Assembly (NCBI GenBank): GCA_020161245.1
Contig: JAIUOK010000003.1
Coordinates: forward strand, 1 to 64,000
DNA from: Actinomycetota bacterium
Lineage (GTDB): Bacteria > Actinomycetota > Actinomycetes > S36-B12 > CAIYMF01
Reading direction: 5' to 3'
DNA length: 64,000 bases
Shown here: positions 55,303 to 64,000 of the stretch, piece by piece
How positions within the stretch are numbered: position 1 is the stretch's first letter
How the letters are laid out: every line of letters starts with the position of its first letter
Notes under the pieces: model-generated
What the model saw: only the letters and a program-made list of their open reading frames with translations
Databases searched by the model: none
Told to the model about the DNA's origin: nothing
Program-made: the position numbers and the translations under genes

Positions 55303-55746
55303 TCAGCGCTTCAGCGGATCGCCGACCACGGCGGTGGCCGTGTAGGTGACGTAGTTCTTGACCTTGGGCACGCGCGACGCGGCGATGGTGCGTGCGGTTC
55401 GGCTCAGGACGACGGTGATGGTGCCGTCCTTGGCGATCCCGAACTTCTCGAGGGTGTCGCCGGACTCCTTGGTGTAGGCCACGACCGCGGCGTAGGCCGC
55501 CTTCTGCGTCTTCTTCGTGACGAGGGCGTCCCGGGCGAGGATGGCCGCCTGCTGGGCGTGGTCCTCGGTCTGCAGGTGGGTGGCGCCGATGGAGATGGCG
55601 TCGTAGCCGACGGTCCCGACGATGGCGACCGTGAGCACGACCTTGGCCAGCGTGCTGACCAGCACGACGCCGCCGTCGCCGCGCCGGCTGTGCCGGTCGC
55701 GCCGCTCGGCCGCGGGCTCGGTCGTCTCCGCCTTCGGGTGTGCCAC
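55303..55746 (-). CDS. Small membrane-anchored protein of unknown function
   Basis: 147 residues. A charged N-terminus (MAHPKAETTEPAAERRDRHSRRGDGG) precedes a transmembrane helix (about 28-52). The outer domain (about 55-147) has TEDHAQQAAILARDALV, KKTQKAAYAAVVAYTKESG and IAASRVPKVKNYVTYTATA, resembling pilin-like or TadE-type minor proteins in layout only. Directly upstream of the NlpC/P60 gene, so likely co-transcribed. Confidence 0.7.
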   Translation of the reverse strand: MAHPKAETTEPAAERRDRHSRRGDGGVVLVSTLAKVVLTVAIVGTVGYDAISIGATHLQTEDHAQQAAILARDALVTKKTQKAAYAAVVAYTKESGDTLEKFGIAKDGTITVVLSRTARTIAASRVPKVKNYVTYTATAVVGDPLKR

Positions 55747-55925
55747 GGTGCGCTCGTCGGCACTCCGAGAGCCGTTCTTGAGCCGGAGGCGCGCCCCCCG
55801 CGAGCCGGTTCACCCCTCCGGCGCAGGCCGCAGGCATCGGCTACGGCCGTTCGGGGGGCCGCGTCGTCGCAGGTCAGGACGCATGGAGCGGGTCGCCGGC
55901 GCGCCCCCGAGGGGTCGACGCGGCC

Positions 55926-57746
55926 TCAGCGACGTCCGGGCAGGCGCCTGCGGACGAGGGACAGCACCTCGGTCACCTCGCCGATGCGCAGGGCGCGGGC
56001 AGCAGCCAGGTAGACGAGGCCGCCGAGGCCGCCGATGACCACGATCGAGCTGAGCGCGTTGATGCGGCTCTGGCCCGGCAGCACCTGCGACCAGCCCCAC
56101 CGCAGCGCGACCATGACGGCGAGCATGGCGACACCGGCGGCCGTGATCCGCCCGACCGTGCGCAGGGTGCGCCCGGTCTGCAGGCCGCCGATGCGCCGGG
56201 CGAGCACCCACCACGCGACGAGCAGCGTGAGCCAGTACGACGCGACGTAGCCGAAGGCGAGCGCGGCGAGCGCGGCCGGGCCGTCCGAGGTGCTCGAGAT
56301 CCAGGTGAACAGCGGCACCGCGACGGCCAGCCAGAGGCCGTTGAGCAGGATCGCGCTGAAGAACGCGGTGCGCGTCGACTCCAGCGCGTACCAGCCGCGC
56401 AGGATCACGTAGTACAGCGAGAACGGCAGCAGGCCGAGGGCGAACACCGAGGCGAGCGTGCCGGTGACCTGGGCCGAGGCGGTCGAGGTCTGGCCGTAGT
56501 TGAACAGCACGACGCCGGCAGGGGTGCCGAGCACCATGAGGGCGACCGCCGACGGCACGATGAGCGACGCCGTCGAGCGCATGCCCGCACCGACGTCGCC
56601 CGAGAGGTCCGCGAAGCGGCGGTCGTGGGCCGCCGAGCTCATGCGCGGCAGCAGCGCCGCCACGATCGACACTGTGATCACCGAGTGCGGCAGCACGAAC
56701 ATGAGGTGGGCGTTGGTGTAGACCGTGAGGCCCGCGGCGGTGAGGTCGTTCTGCGCCGACGCCGCGTTGACGCCGGTGGCCAGCCGCACGATGACGGCGT
56801 AGGCGATCTGGTTGACCAGCACCAGGCCGACGGTCCAGAACGCGAGGCTGCCGGCGGTCGACAGGCCCACGCCCTTCCAGTCGAAGCGCGGGCGGTAGCG
56901 GTAGCCGGCGCCGAGCAGCACCGGGATCAGCACGAGCGCCTGCAGGGCCACGCCCAGCGTGGTGCCGATGCCCAGCAGCGCCACCTGGTCGGGCTCGAGC
57001 ATCCCGTCGGCCCCGGCCTCCGGGCCGGCGACGACGATGAACAGCACGAAGACCGCGATGGCGATCGCGTTGTTGACCAGCGGCGCGAACATCGGGGCGC
57101 CGAACCGGCCTCTGCTGTTGAGGACCTGGCCGAGCATCGCGTAGACGCCGTAGAAGAAGATCTGCGGCAGGCAGAACCGGGCGAACGCGACGGCGAGGTC
57201 GAGCTGCTCCTGGGTGTACTTCGGCGTCGCGTAGATGCGCACGAGCCACGGCGCGAGCAGCACCGCGATCACCGACACCGCGAGCAGCGCGACGCCGACC
57301 ACGGTGATGAGCCGGTCGGCGTAGCCGTCGCCGCCGTCGGCGTCGTCCTTCATGTGGCGCACGAGCTGCGGGATGAACACCGCGTTGAGCGCGCCGCCGA
57401 TCAGCAGGATGTAGACGACGTTGGGCAGGGTGTTGCCCAGCGTGAACATGTCGGCGACGACGCCGGCGCCGAGCGCCGCCGCGAGCGCGATGCCGCGCAG
57501 CACGCCGCCGACGCGGGAGAGCACCGTGCCGGTGCCCATGAGCACGCTCGAGCGCATGACGCTGGCCCCGGGGCCAGCCTGCCCCGCGCCCGCGGCATCG
57601 ACCGCGTCGATGGCGTCGAGGCCCGCCGCCTCGTCGACCGCCTCGTCGAGCGGGCCGGCGTCGAGCGCGCCCTCGAGCCCCTCGACCGCGTCGCGTCCGT
57701 CGTCGCGCGCCGGACGGCGGGCTGCGTCGCGCTGCTCGTCGCTCAC
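55926..57746 (-). CDS. murJ: MurJ/MviN: lipid II flippase
   Basis: 606 residues from a GTG overlapping the DUF6049 stop by 4 bases. The N-terminal 60 residues are acidic and Ala-rich. Fourteen transmembrane helices of the MOP flippase fold follow: SVLMGTGTVLSRVGGVLRGIALAAALG, LPNVVYILLIGGALNAVFIPQLV, ARFCLPQIFFYGVYAMLGQVLNSRGRFGAPMFAPLVNN, and VLPHSVITVSIVAALLPRMS. It ends just after the last helix with VRRRLPGRR and lacks the pseudokinase and sugar-binding domains fused to mycobacterial MviN. Confidence 0.94.
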   Translation of the reverse strand: MSDEQRDAARRPARDDGRDAVEGLEGALDAGPLDEAVDEAAGLDAIDAVDAAGAGQAGPGASVMRSSVLMGTGTVLSRVGGVLRGIALAAALGAGVVADMFTLGNTLPNVVYILLIGGALNAVFIPQLVRHMKDDADGGDGYADRLITVVGVALLAVSVIAVLLAPWLVRIYATPKYTQEQLDLAVAFARFCLPQIFFYGVYAMLGQVLNSRGRFGAPMFAPLVNNAIAIAVFVLFIVVAGPEAGADGMLEPDQVALLGIGTTLGVALQALVLIPVLLGAGYRYRPRFDWKGVGLSTAGSLAFWTVGLVLVNQIAYAVIVRLATGVNAASAQNDLTAAGLTVYTNAHLMFVLPHSVITVSIVAALLPRMSSAAHDRRFADLSGDVGAGMRSTASLIVPSAVALMVLGTPAGVVLFNYGQTSTASAQVTGTLASVFALGLLPFSLYYVILRGWYALESTRTAFFSAILLNGLWLAVAVPLFTWISSTSDGPAALAALAFGYVASYWLTLLVAWWVLARRIGGLQTGRTLRTVGRITAAGVAMLAVMVALRWGWSQVLPGQSRINALSSIVVIGGLGGLVYLAAARALRIGEVTEVLSLVRRRLPGRR

Positions 57747-59938
57747 GCCGCGCCTCCCTCGCCGGTGCCGTCCGTGCCGTCTGTGCCGGAGCCCTCGGGC
57801 GCGGCGCGCCCGGCCCGGCGGCGCCGCACGAAGTTGATCCCGAGCAGCACGACGAGGATGCCGAACAGGCCGATCACGACGCCCTGCGCCGCGCGGGCGT
57901 AGGCGGCGGAGCGCACCTCGGTGGTCACCGGGCGGCCGAAGACGTCGCCCTCCGGGGTGAGCAGCGCGACCTGCACGCTGACCGGGCCGGCGCCCACGAC
58001 AGTGACCGAGACGTCGAAGGTCTGCTTCTGCCCGGGCTGGATGGTCACCGGCTCGATCGGCTCGGCCTGGAACCGCACCGACGGGGTGCCGGTGAGCCGC
58101 ACGCCCACCTTGGCGGGCCGGTCGAGGTCGTTGGCGACGGTGAGCGGGATGACGCCGGTCTCGCCCGGCAGGGTCACGGGTGCGCGCGACAGGATGCGCA
58201 CCTGCTCGATCTCGGCGCCGATCTGCTGCGCGGTGATGCCGAGCAGCTGGCGGCCCTGGGCGCGGTCGCGCCGCCACGCGCCGGACTCGGTCCTGGTCAG
58301 CGCCGCCTCGAAGCCGGCGCTGCGGGTCTGGCCCTCGGCTGGGGTCGTCCCGGGCGCGACCGACCGCAGCTCGGCGAGCTGCTGCCGGGCCGCGCGCACT
58401 GCGCGCAGGTAGGCCGGCGACAGCTCGGCCTCCTGCGCCGCTGCCGGGTAGTCGGCCCGGGCGCGGGGCACCTCGCTCGCCTCGCCCGCGAGCAGGGCCG
58501 TGAGGCGCTCGGCCGACGACCACGGGCTGTCGAGCGTCGCCACGAGACCCTCCGTGGCGGCCGGATCCGCGGCCCACCAGGTGTCCGGTCCCACCACCAG
58601 CGTGCGCGCGGTCGAGGGCAGCTCGAGGGTGGTCATCGCGACGTTGGCGATGACCGTCTGGCGGCGCACCACGGGGTCGGCCAGGCCCGCGGCCGGGTCG
58701 CGGCGGGGGGCGGCTACGAGCAGCGAGACGGCGGGGTCGGCCAGCACCGCCCGCAGCGGCGACACCCCGGTCGCGAGGTCCACCGAGCCGCTCGGTGTGT
58801 AGGAGAGCTCCTCGGCGGGGGGCAGCGACGTCGCCGACAGCACGACGCTGCGCGACCCGGCCGCGCGCAGCGCGTCGAGGGTGCCGTCGTCGGAGAGCCC
58901 CCGGACCGGCCAGGCGGGCCCGGCGGCGACCGGCCGGCCCAGCACGCGCTCGACCACGTCGCCGCCGGTGCTGCCGGCGAGCGCGATGTCGAGGTCCATA
59001 CCCGCCCGGTGCAGCGCCACCACGTCGGGGAAGCCGTACGCCGACGACACGACGTCGGCAGCGGCGGTCAGGGAGCGCAGCCGCTCGAGGGCCGTCGCCG
59101 CGTCGGCGGCGTGCGCGCCGTCCACGCTCTCGCCGCCCTCGCCACGCACCCGGTACCCGTCGGCCATGTCCTCGAGCGACTCGAGCAGCGCGGGGTCGAC
59201 CACCCAGCTGACCCCGGTGGATCCGGCCTGCGCAGCGTCGAGCAGGCGCGTGATCCGGCCCGCGGGCGCGACCTCCTCGCCGAGCCGGTCGTCGAGGAAG
59301 ACGCCGTCGGCCAGCCGCGCGGGCGCGGCCGAGAGCGGGTAGAGCAGCACGACCCGGGTGGGCTGCACCTGGGCGGGATCGGGGAACCACGGCAGGAACG
59401 TGCGCGCGAGCCCCGTCTGCACCGCGCCCCGGCCGTCGTCGTCGAGGTCGGCGGCCGACTCCACGGCGAGCACGCGGACCTCCGGCGTGATCCGGGTGAG
59501 CGAGAGGTCGTCGAGGGGCACCTCGAGGGTGAAGGCCGCCCGCCCGCCGGGGGCGATCCGGTCCGACACCGGGGTGAGGGTGGAGTCGACGGCGACGCCC
59601 TCGCGGCCCGCGTCGCCGGCGAGGATCAGCGGGATCTCCGAGCGGTTGCGCACGGGCGTCGGCGAGAGGCGCAGGCGCACGGTGACGTCGCGCGCCCCGA
59701 CGTCGGTGGTGTTCACGACGTAGCCGGTGATGGTCAGGGTGTCGCCGGGCCGGGGCTCGAGGGGCACCTGCTCGGTGAGGTGAACCTCGAGCGGGTCTGC
59801 CTCGGCCGCGTCGGCCAGGGGCGCCGTGACAGTCGCCCCGGCCCCGGCGGGCGAGGCCGGGGACACCAGGGCGAGCGGCAGTGCTGCCGCCGCCGCCGCG
59901 GCGAGCAGCAGCGCGGCGCGGGCGGGCCTGCGCGTCAT
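57743..59938 (-). CDS. DUF6049 family secreted, membrane-anchored protein
   Basis: 731 residues, ATG overlapping the NUDIX stop (ATGA). A signal peptide (about 1-34) and a large extracytoplasmic region follow: beta-sandwich modules near 45-160 ([22 protein letters not shown]) and near 590-680 ([21 protein letters not shown]), with an alpha/beta domain between them ([43 protein letters not shown]). One transmembrane helix near 690-712 and a basic end, VRRRRAGRA. It matches the Rv3909-type protein always encoded before MurJ; a role in lipid II export or envelope assembly is inferred from context only. Confidence 0.88.
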   Translation of the reverse strand: MTRRPARAALLLAAAAAAALPLALVSPASPAGAGATVTAPLADAAEADPLEVHLTEQVPLEPRPGDTLTITGYVVNTTDVGARDVTVRLRLSPTPVRNRSEIPLILAGDAGREGVAVDSTLTPVSDRIAPGGRAAFTLEVPLDDLSLTRITPEVRVLAVESAADLDDDGRGAVQTGLARTFLPWFPDPAQVQPTRVVLLYPLSAAPARLADGVFLDDRLGEEVAPAGRITRLLDAAQAGSTGVSWVVDPALLESLEDMADGYRVRGEGGESVDGAHAADAATALERLRSLTAAADVVSSAYGFPDVVALHRAGMDLDIALAGSTGGDVVERVLGRPVAAGPAWPVRGLSDDGTLDALRAAGSRSVVLSATSLPPAEELSYTPSGSVDLATGVSPLRAVLADPAVSLLVAAPRRDPAAGLADPVVRRQTVIANVAMTTLELPSTARTLVVGPDTWWAADPAATEGLVATLDSPWSSAERLTALLAGEASEVPRARADYPAAAQEAELSPAYLRAVRAARQQLAELRSVAPGTTPAEGQTRSAGFEAALTRTESGAWRRDRAQGRQLLGITAQQIGAEIEQVRILSRAPVTLPGETGVIPLTVANDLDRPAKVGVRLTGTPSVRFQAEPIEPVTIQPGQKQTFDVSVTVVGAGPVSVQVALLTPEGDVFGRPVTTEVRSAAYARAAQGVVIGLFGILVVLLGINFVRRRRAGRAAPEGSGTDGTDGTGEGGAA

Positions 59939-60489
59939 GCGGGGTCGGCGCTGTCCGCGTCGTGGTCCGCGCCGCGCGGGCGGGGCAGGCCGGCGTCGTG
60001 GTCGGCGAGCAGGCCGTCGACCTTCTCCAGCAGCCGCCGCTCGTCGGCGTAGGCCAGCTGCGCGGGCACCTGGTCGAGCGGCACCCAGGCCACCTCGACG
60101 ACCTCGATGTCCTCGTCGGAGAGCTCGCCGCCCTGGGCCTGCAGCAGGAAGTGGTGCACCGTCTTGTGCACGCGGCGCTGCTCGGCGACGAACCAGAAGT
60201 CGATGACGCCGAGCGGCGCGAGCACGGTGCCGCGGATGCCGGTCTCCTCCTCGACCTCGCGGATCGCGGCGTCCTCGGGGGTCTCCCCGGCCTCGACGTG
60301 GCCCTTGGGCAGCGACCACACGAGACGGCCGCGCCGGTCGTGCCGGGCGATGAGGGCGGCGCGGGGCTCGCCCCCGCTGCGGTCGACCACGAGGCCGCCT
60401 GCGGACACCTCGTCGACGCGGGTCAGGCGGCGCGCCGGCTGGTTCGGCCGTCCGCCCGCGGGGGGCGCGGGACGGGGGGAGCCGGACAT
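59935..60489 (-). CDS. NUDIX hydrolase (MutT4-like)
   Basis: 184 residues. The Nudix box is [22 protein letters not shown], preceded by SLPKGHV and followed by [22 protein letters not shown]. It hydrolyses a nucleoside diphosphate-linked substrate; the Rv3908 equivalent is called MutT4. First gene of the NUDIX-DUF6049-murJ operon. It is divergent from pcnA with only 46 bases between the start codons; TATCGT 7 bases before the ATG suggests a leaderless transcript. Confidence 0.92.
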   Translation of the reverse strand: MSGSPRPAPPAGGRPNQPARRLTRVDEVSAGGLVVDRSGGEPRAALIARHDRRGRLVWSLPKGHVEAGETPEDAAIREVEEETGIRGTVLAPLGVIDFWFVAEQRRVHKTVHHFLLQAQGGELSDEDIEVVEVAWVPLDQVPAQLAYADERRLLEKVDGLLADHDAGLPRPRGADHDADSADPA

Positions 60490-60535
60490 ACGGGCAACGA
60501 TAACCGCGCGACCGCCTCGCCTAGGCTGTGCCGTC
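60490..60535. promoter_or_regulatory. Compact divergent promoter pair (NUDIX / pcnA)
   Basis: Only 46 bases separate two start codons pointing away from each other. TATCGT (minus, 60497-60502) and TAGGCT (plus, 60522-60527) lie 7 and 8 bases from their start codons, so both messages would be leaderless and the promoters would overlap. Confidence 0.55.
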
Positions 60536-62017
60536 GTGCCCCCCGAGTCGCGAACCTCACCCGGAGCCTCCGCGAGCGAGGCGCCGGGCGCCGCCGTGCT
60601 CGACCAGCGCGCCGCGCTGGCGCTGCTGCGCGAGCGGGCCGCGGTGGTCGAGGAGCTCGGCACCCTGTTCGCCGGCGCCGGCCACGAGCTGGCGCTGGTC
60701 GGGGGCCCGGTCCGCGACGCGTTCCTCGGGCGCGTCGTCGACGACCTCGACCTGACGACCGACGCCCGGCCCGAGCGCGTGCTCGAGGTCGTGTCCGGCT
60801 GGGCCGACGCGACGTGGGACGTCGGCATCGCGTTCGGCACCGTCGGGGTCCGCAAGGGCGACCACAAGCTCGAGATCACCACCTACCGGGCGGAGGCGTA
60901 CGACCGTGCGTCGCGCAAGCCGGAGGTGACCTACGGCGACTCGCTGGCCGACGACCTCGTCCGCCGCGACTTCACCGTCAACGCCCTCGCCGTGCGCCTC
61001 CCGTCGTGGGAGCTCGTCGACCTGCACGACGGCGTCGGCGACCTCGGCCGCCGGGTGCTGCGCACGCCCGGCACCCCGGAGGAGTCGTTCAGCGACGACC
61101 CGCTGCGGATGATGCGGGCCGCCCGCTTCGCCTCGACCCTCGGCTTCGACGTCGCGCCCGAGGTCGTCGCGGCGATGGAGGCGATGTACGGCCGCCTCGC
61201 GATCGTGTCGGCGGAGCGGGTGCGCGACGAGCTGGTGAAGCTGGTGCTCGGCGCCCACCCCCGGGCCGGCCTCACCCTCATGGTGTCGACCGGCCTCGCC
61301 GAGCTCGTGCTGCCGGAGCTGCCGGCGCTGGCGCTCGAGGTCGACGAGCACCACCGCCACAAGGACGTCTATGAGCACACCCTCACCGTGCTCGAGCAGG
61401 CGATCGACCTCGAGACCTCGCACGAGCCGGTCACCGCGCCGGACTTCGTGCTGCGCTTCGCCGCCCTCATGCACGACGTCGGCAAGCCGCGAACGCGCCG
61501 GTTCGAGGACGACGGCCGGGTCTCGTTCCACCACCACGAGGTCGTGGGCGCGCGCATCACCCGCAAGCGCATGCAGACCCTGCGCTTCTCCACCGAGACC
61601 ACCGACCAGGTGTGCGACCTCGTCGCGCTGCACCTGCGCTTCCACGGCTACGGCGACGGCGAGTGGACCGACTCCGCCGTCCGGCGCTACGTCCGCGACG
61701 CCGGCGACCAGCTCGTCCGTCTGCACAAGCTGACCCGCGCCGACTGCACGACGCGCAACAAGCGCAAGGCCGACCGCCTCGCCCGCACCTACGACGAGCT
61801 CGAGGAGCGGATCGACCGGCTGTCGGAGGAGGAGGAGCTCGCGGCGATCCGTCCGGCCCTCGACGGCAACGCGATCATGGCGATCCTCGGCATCCCGCCC
61901 GGCCGCGAGGTCGGCGAGGCCTACCGCTTCCTGCTCGAGATGCGCCTCGACCAGGGCCCGATGAGCGACGTCGACGCCGAGTCGGCGCTGCGCGCCTGGT
62001 GGGCCGCCCGCCCGTAG
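60536..62017 (+). CDS. pcnA: PcnA-type CCA tRNA nucleotidyltransferase
   Basis: 493 residues from GTG (PPESRTSPG). The class II nucleotidyltransferase head has [23 protein letters not shown] with catalytic DLD, then [14 protein letters not shown] and [20 protein letters not shown]-terminal HD domain (about 270-390) contains [22 protein letters not shown] and [11 protein letters not shown]. It adds CCA to tRNA 3' ends. The two tRNAs here without encoded CCA, Ala and Ile, would need it. Position and divergent orientation equal Rv3907c. Confidence 0.94.
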   Translation: MPPESRTSPGASASEAPGAAVLDQRAALALLRERAAVVEELGTLFAGAGHELALVGGPVRDAFLGRVVDDLDLTTDARPERVLEVVSGWADATWDVGIAFGTVGVRKGDHKLEITTYRAEAYDRASRKPEVTYGDSLADDLVRRDFTVNALAVRLPSWELVDLHDGVGDLGRRVLRTPGTPEESFSDDPLRMMRAARFASTLGFDVAPEVVAAMEAMYGRLAIVSAERVRDELVKLVLGAHPRAGLTLMVSTGLAELVLPELPALALEVDEHHRHKDVYEHTLTVLEQAIDLETSHEPVTAPDFVLRFAALMHDVGKPRTRRFEDDGRVSFHHHEVVGARITRKRMQTLRFSTETTDQVCDLVALHLRFHGYGDGEWTDSAVRRYVRDAGDQLVRLHKLTRADCTTRNKRKADRLARTYDELEERIDRLSEEEELAAIRPALDGNAIMAILGIPPGREVGEAYRFLLEMRLDQGPMSDVDAESALRAWWAARP

Positions 62018-62026
62018 GGGCCGCGC

Positions 62027-62995
62027 TCAGATGTCGTCGCGGTCGGCGTTGCCGCCGCGTCGGAGGTAGTCGCGCAGGCTCGGCGGGGTGTCCGGGCCGG
62101 GCAGCGCCGGCGGGGCGCCGTCGACCAGCACGCCGTCGCGCCGCAGCCACCTGGCCAGCGCGCCGTCGCCCTCGCACAGCACCGGGCCGAGGGCGGCCGC
62201 GCCGACGAGCAGGAAGCCGAAGCCGACGAACCACGTCACGAACGACATGCCGACGCCGACGAAGCCGAACTGCTCGACGTTGCCCTCGAGCACGCGCGGC
62301 ATCCAGATGCGGGCCGCGCCGGCGTAGATCGCGGCACCGAGGCCGGTGATCAGGCCGGTCGGCAGCAGCGGCCGCCAGCGGACGTGGCCGCGCAGGAACT
62401 GGTGCGACGACCACCACCACAGCCCGACGGCCCCGGCGACGCCGACCAGCCACGACAGCACCGACGCCGGCCCGACGAGCAGCCGCCCGATCGAGCCGAC
62501 GGTCGCGAGGAAGGCGCACGTGCCGGCGAGCCAGGTGAGCGCGCGCCGCTTGTCCTGGATCGCGCCCGCGGCCGGGCGCCGCCACGCCCTCAGGTAGACC
62601 CGCTGCACCGCGGTGGTGAACGAGATGGCGAACAGCACCGTGAGCAGCAGGCCCAGCAGGCTGGTCGAGGCCTTGATGTCGTCGGCCGAGGCGAACGCGC
62701 CCTGGATGAAGCTGAGGCTGTCGCCAGACAGGCCGAGCCGCTCGGCGAGCTCGTCGAGCACGCCGCGCTGGAGGCGGGGCGGCAGGAACGCTGCGACGAC
62801 GAGGAGCAGGGGCAGCAGCGAGACGAACGCCTTGGCCGCGAGGGCGATCGAGCGCTCGACGAACTCCATCTCGAGCAGCCGCGCCCACAGGCGCCCGACG
62901 ACGGACTCGTCGAGCCACTCGACGACGGGCGCGGCACGCTCCCGGGCCGAGGCGAGCAGCCCCGGCCCGGGCGGCGGAGATCCGGTCCCCGCCAT
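62027..62995 (-). CDS. YihY/UPF0761 family membrane protein
   Basis: 322 residues with about six transmembrane helices. YihY landmarks: RSIALAAKAFVSLLPLLLVVAAFLP near residue 48, SLLGLLLTVLFAISFTTAVQRVYLRAW, and GFVGVGMSFVTWFVGFGFLLVGAAALGPVL. The family was once labelled RNase BN in error; its role is unknown. Convergent with pcnA (9 bases between stops) and 3 bases after the upstream membrane protein gene, hence co-transcribed with it. Confidence 0.88.
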   Translation of the reverse strand: MAGTGSPPPGPGLLASARERAAPVVEWLDESVVGRLWARLLEMEFVERSIALAAKAFVSLLPLLLVVAAFLPPRLQRGVLDELAERLGLSGDSLSFIQGAFASADDIKASTSLLGLLLTVLFAISFTTAVQRVYLRAWRRPAAGAIQDKRRALTWLAGTCAFLATVGSIGRLLVGPASVLSWLVGVAGAVGLWWWSSHQFLRGHVRWRPLLPTGLITGLGAAIYAGAARIWMPRVLEGNVEQFGFVGVGMSFVTWFVGFGFLLVGAAALGPVLCEGDGALARWLRRDGVLVDGAPPALPGPDTPPSLRDYLRRGGNADRDDI

Positions 62996-62998
62996 GGA

Positions 62999-64000
62999 TC
63001 AGCCGGCGCCGACCCCGGCGGGCTCCTCGTCGGCCGCGACGGCGCCGTCGGCCTCTGCTGCCTCGACCGCACGTCCCGTGGCCACGAAGAACTCGAGCAC
63101 CACCAGCGCGATCACCGCGAAGAACGTCGTCCACAGCAGCAGCGAGCCCGTGACCTGGTCGGAGGTCAGCACCACGGCGACGGCGATACCGATGATGAGC
63201 ACGCGCCACACGCCCGCGCTCTTGGCGAAGAACGAGCCGATCGGCGCGAGCGGGCCGTGGGCCGCCCGCCCGCCGGCGCCGCCGAGGCCGCCGGAGAGCG
63301 CACCGCGCACCGCGGTGGCGGCGGCGCCCTTGCTCAGGAACCAGCCGATGATCACGAGGATCAGGCCGAGCACGAACCCGGCGCGGACGGCGTCGAGCAG
63401 GAACGAGGTGAGGATGATGAAGAACGCCCGCTCGGCCAGCGCGAACGGCGTGTTCTGCAGGCTCAGCGACACCTCGTTCTGGCCCCACACCATGCCGAGG
63501 CGGATGACGAGCATCCCGAGGATGATCGCGACGCCGACGGCGATGGTCATCTTCGGACGGTTCCGAGAGAGCAGGATCGCGCCGACGAACATGAGCAGGA
63601 CGACGTAGATCAGCCACTGCGCGACCGGCTGCCCGAGCTGGTAGAAGGTCTGCGCCCGCTGGAGCTCCTGCGACTGCAGCAGGACGATCTGGCGGTCGGC
63701 CACCGGCGGCACGGGGATGTTGGCCGCGAACGACAGGCCACGGTCCACGAGGGCCTGCTTCACCAGGGTGATGAGCTCGCCGGTGTCGAGGACGACCTGC
63801 CCGTTGGTGACCGTCACGGCGCCGTCGGTCTTGCCCTCGAGGGCGTTGACGATCGCCTGCTGCGCCTGGCGGTTGATGGTGACCCAGACGTTGGCGAACT
63901 GGTCGCTGTCGAGGACCTCGGTCACGGTGCGCTGCACGAGGCTGTTGACGCCCGAGGCGATCGGCACCGAGAGGGCCGAGAGCTTCGGGTAGTCGACGAG
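62999..64000 (-). CDS. Integral membrane protein of unknown function (5' truncated by the window)
   Basis: The frame runs off the right edge, so only the C-terminal 333 codons are seen. It opens with LVDYPKLSALSVPIASGVNS. An extracytoplasmic region containing TEVLDSDQFANVWVTINRQAQQAIVNALEG is followed by helices near AQWLIYVVLLMFVGAIL, MTIAVGVAIILGMLVIRLGMVW, AFFIILTSFLLDAVRAGFVLGLILVIIGWFL, VWRVLIIGIAVAVVL and WTTFFAVIALVVLEFFV, and an acidic cytoplasmic end. The design recalls a family of uncharacterised actinobacterial membrane proteins; I cannot name it. Confidence 0.75.
   Translation of the reverse strand, partial: LVDYPKLSALSVPIASGVNSLVQRTVTEVLDSDQFANVWVTINRQAQQAIVNALEGKTDGAVTVTNGQVVLDTGELITLVKQALVDRGLSFAANIPVPPVADRQIVLLQSQELQRAQTFYQLGQPVAQWLIYVVLLMFVGAILLSRNRPKMTIAVGVAIILGMLVIRLGMVWGQNEVSLSLQNTPFALAERAFFIILTSFLLDAVRAGFVLGLILVIIGWFLSKGAAATAVRGALSGGLGGAGGRAAHGPLAPIGSFFAKSAGVWRVLIIGIAVAVVLTSDQVTGSLLLWTTFFAVIALVVLEFFVATGRAVEAAEADGAVAADEEPAGVGAG

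Noticed and set aside
62027..62995. Ribonuclease BN annotation for the YihY-like protein
   Set aside because: That name came from an old misassignment; the protein is an integral membrane protein with no nuclease motif.

Overview
This is a high-GC (roughly 70 percent) actinobacterial chromosome segment that spans the replication origin. The gene order around it (rpmH-rnpA-yidD-yidC-jag-rsmG-parA-parB on one side, dnaA-dnaN-recF-DUF721/dciA-gyrB-gyrA-DUF3566-tRNA-Ile-tRNA-Ala on the other) is the classic actinobacterial oriC neighbourhood. It continues outward into two further conserved blocks: the fhaA-fhaB-pstP-rodA-pbpA-pknB phosphosignalling/cell-wall cluster ending at tRNA-Leu, and the cwlM-trxA-trxB-sigM-murJ-NUDIX-pcnA block. 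The order matches that known for Mycobacterium tuberculosis, but there is no pknA, the MurJ pseudokinase is a separate gene, and class E sortase and D-Ala-D-Ala ligase genes are present. I cannot name genus or species; a non-mycolate actinomycete is the most economical reading.

Layout. 1-1.0 kb: end of a GT87-type membrane glycosyltransferase, possibly foreign, up to tRNA-Leu(CAG). 1.5-9.6 kb (+): FHA proteins, PP2C phosphatase, RodA, PbpA, PASTA kinase PknB and a glutamine amidotransferase. 9.6-12 kb: class E sortase operon and crgA. 12-25 kb: a mixed, partly accessory stretch with a thiolase, rhomboid protease, cyclophilin, YdeI-like protein, acetyltransferases, ahpF/ahpC, aldo/keto reductase, rifamycin ADP-ribosyltransferase, an unrecognised acidic protein, an unusual pair of tandem inverted-repeat units abutting tRNA-Ala, a DLW-39-like peptide, an orphan aromatic-catabolic aldehyde dehydrogenase/hydratase pair and a membrane-anchored ABM protein. 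25-36 kb (-): tRNA-Ile, DUF3566, gyrA, gyrB, dciA, recF, dnaN, oriC, dnaA. 36.8-42.4 kb (+): rpmH to parB with a three-site parS cluster. 42.5-64 kb: ddl, a LysN-like aminotransferase, small membrane proteins, a matrixin-like metalloprotease, cwlM, thioredoxin system, sigM with its anti-sigma factor, a pseudokinase, an NlpC/P60 hydrolase, MurJ, DUF6049, NUDIX, pcnA, YihY and a truncated membrane protein.

How it works together. Replication initiation (DnaA, DnaN, RecF, DciA, gyrase), origin segregation (ParA, ParB, parS) and envelope growth control sit side by side. From family knowledge, PknB, PstP, FhaA, the MurJ-associated pseudokinase and CwlM form one phosphorylation network controlling peptidoglycan precursor supply and flipping; all its genes except pknA lie at the two ends of this window. 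Thioredoxin, AhpCF and SigM add redox and stress control.

The least ordinary signals are the tRNA-Ala-linked tandem hairpins, whose outer arm is complementary to the tRNA acceptor strand; a 51-codon ORF coupled by ATGA overlaps to both rsmG and parA; a palindrome/DnaA-box island beside crgA; and a 62-bp near-perfect dyad between convergent genes. Many genes appear leaderless, with a TANNNT box 6-8 bases before the start codon.
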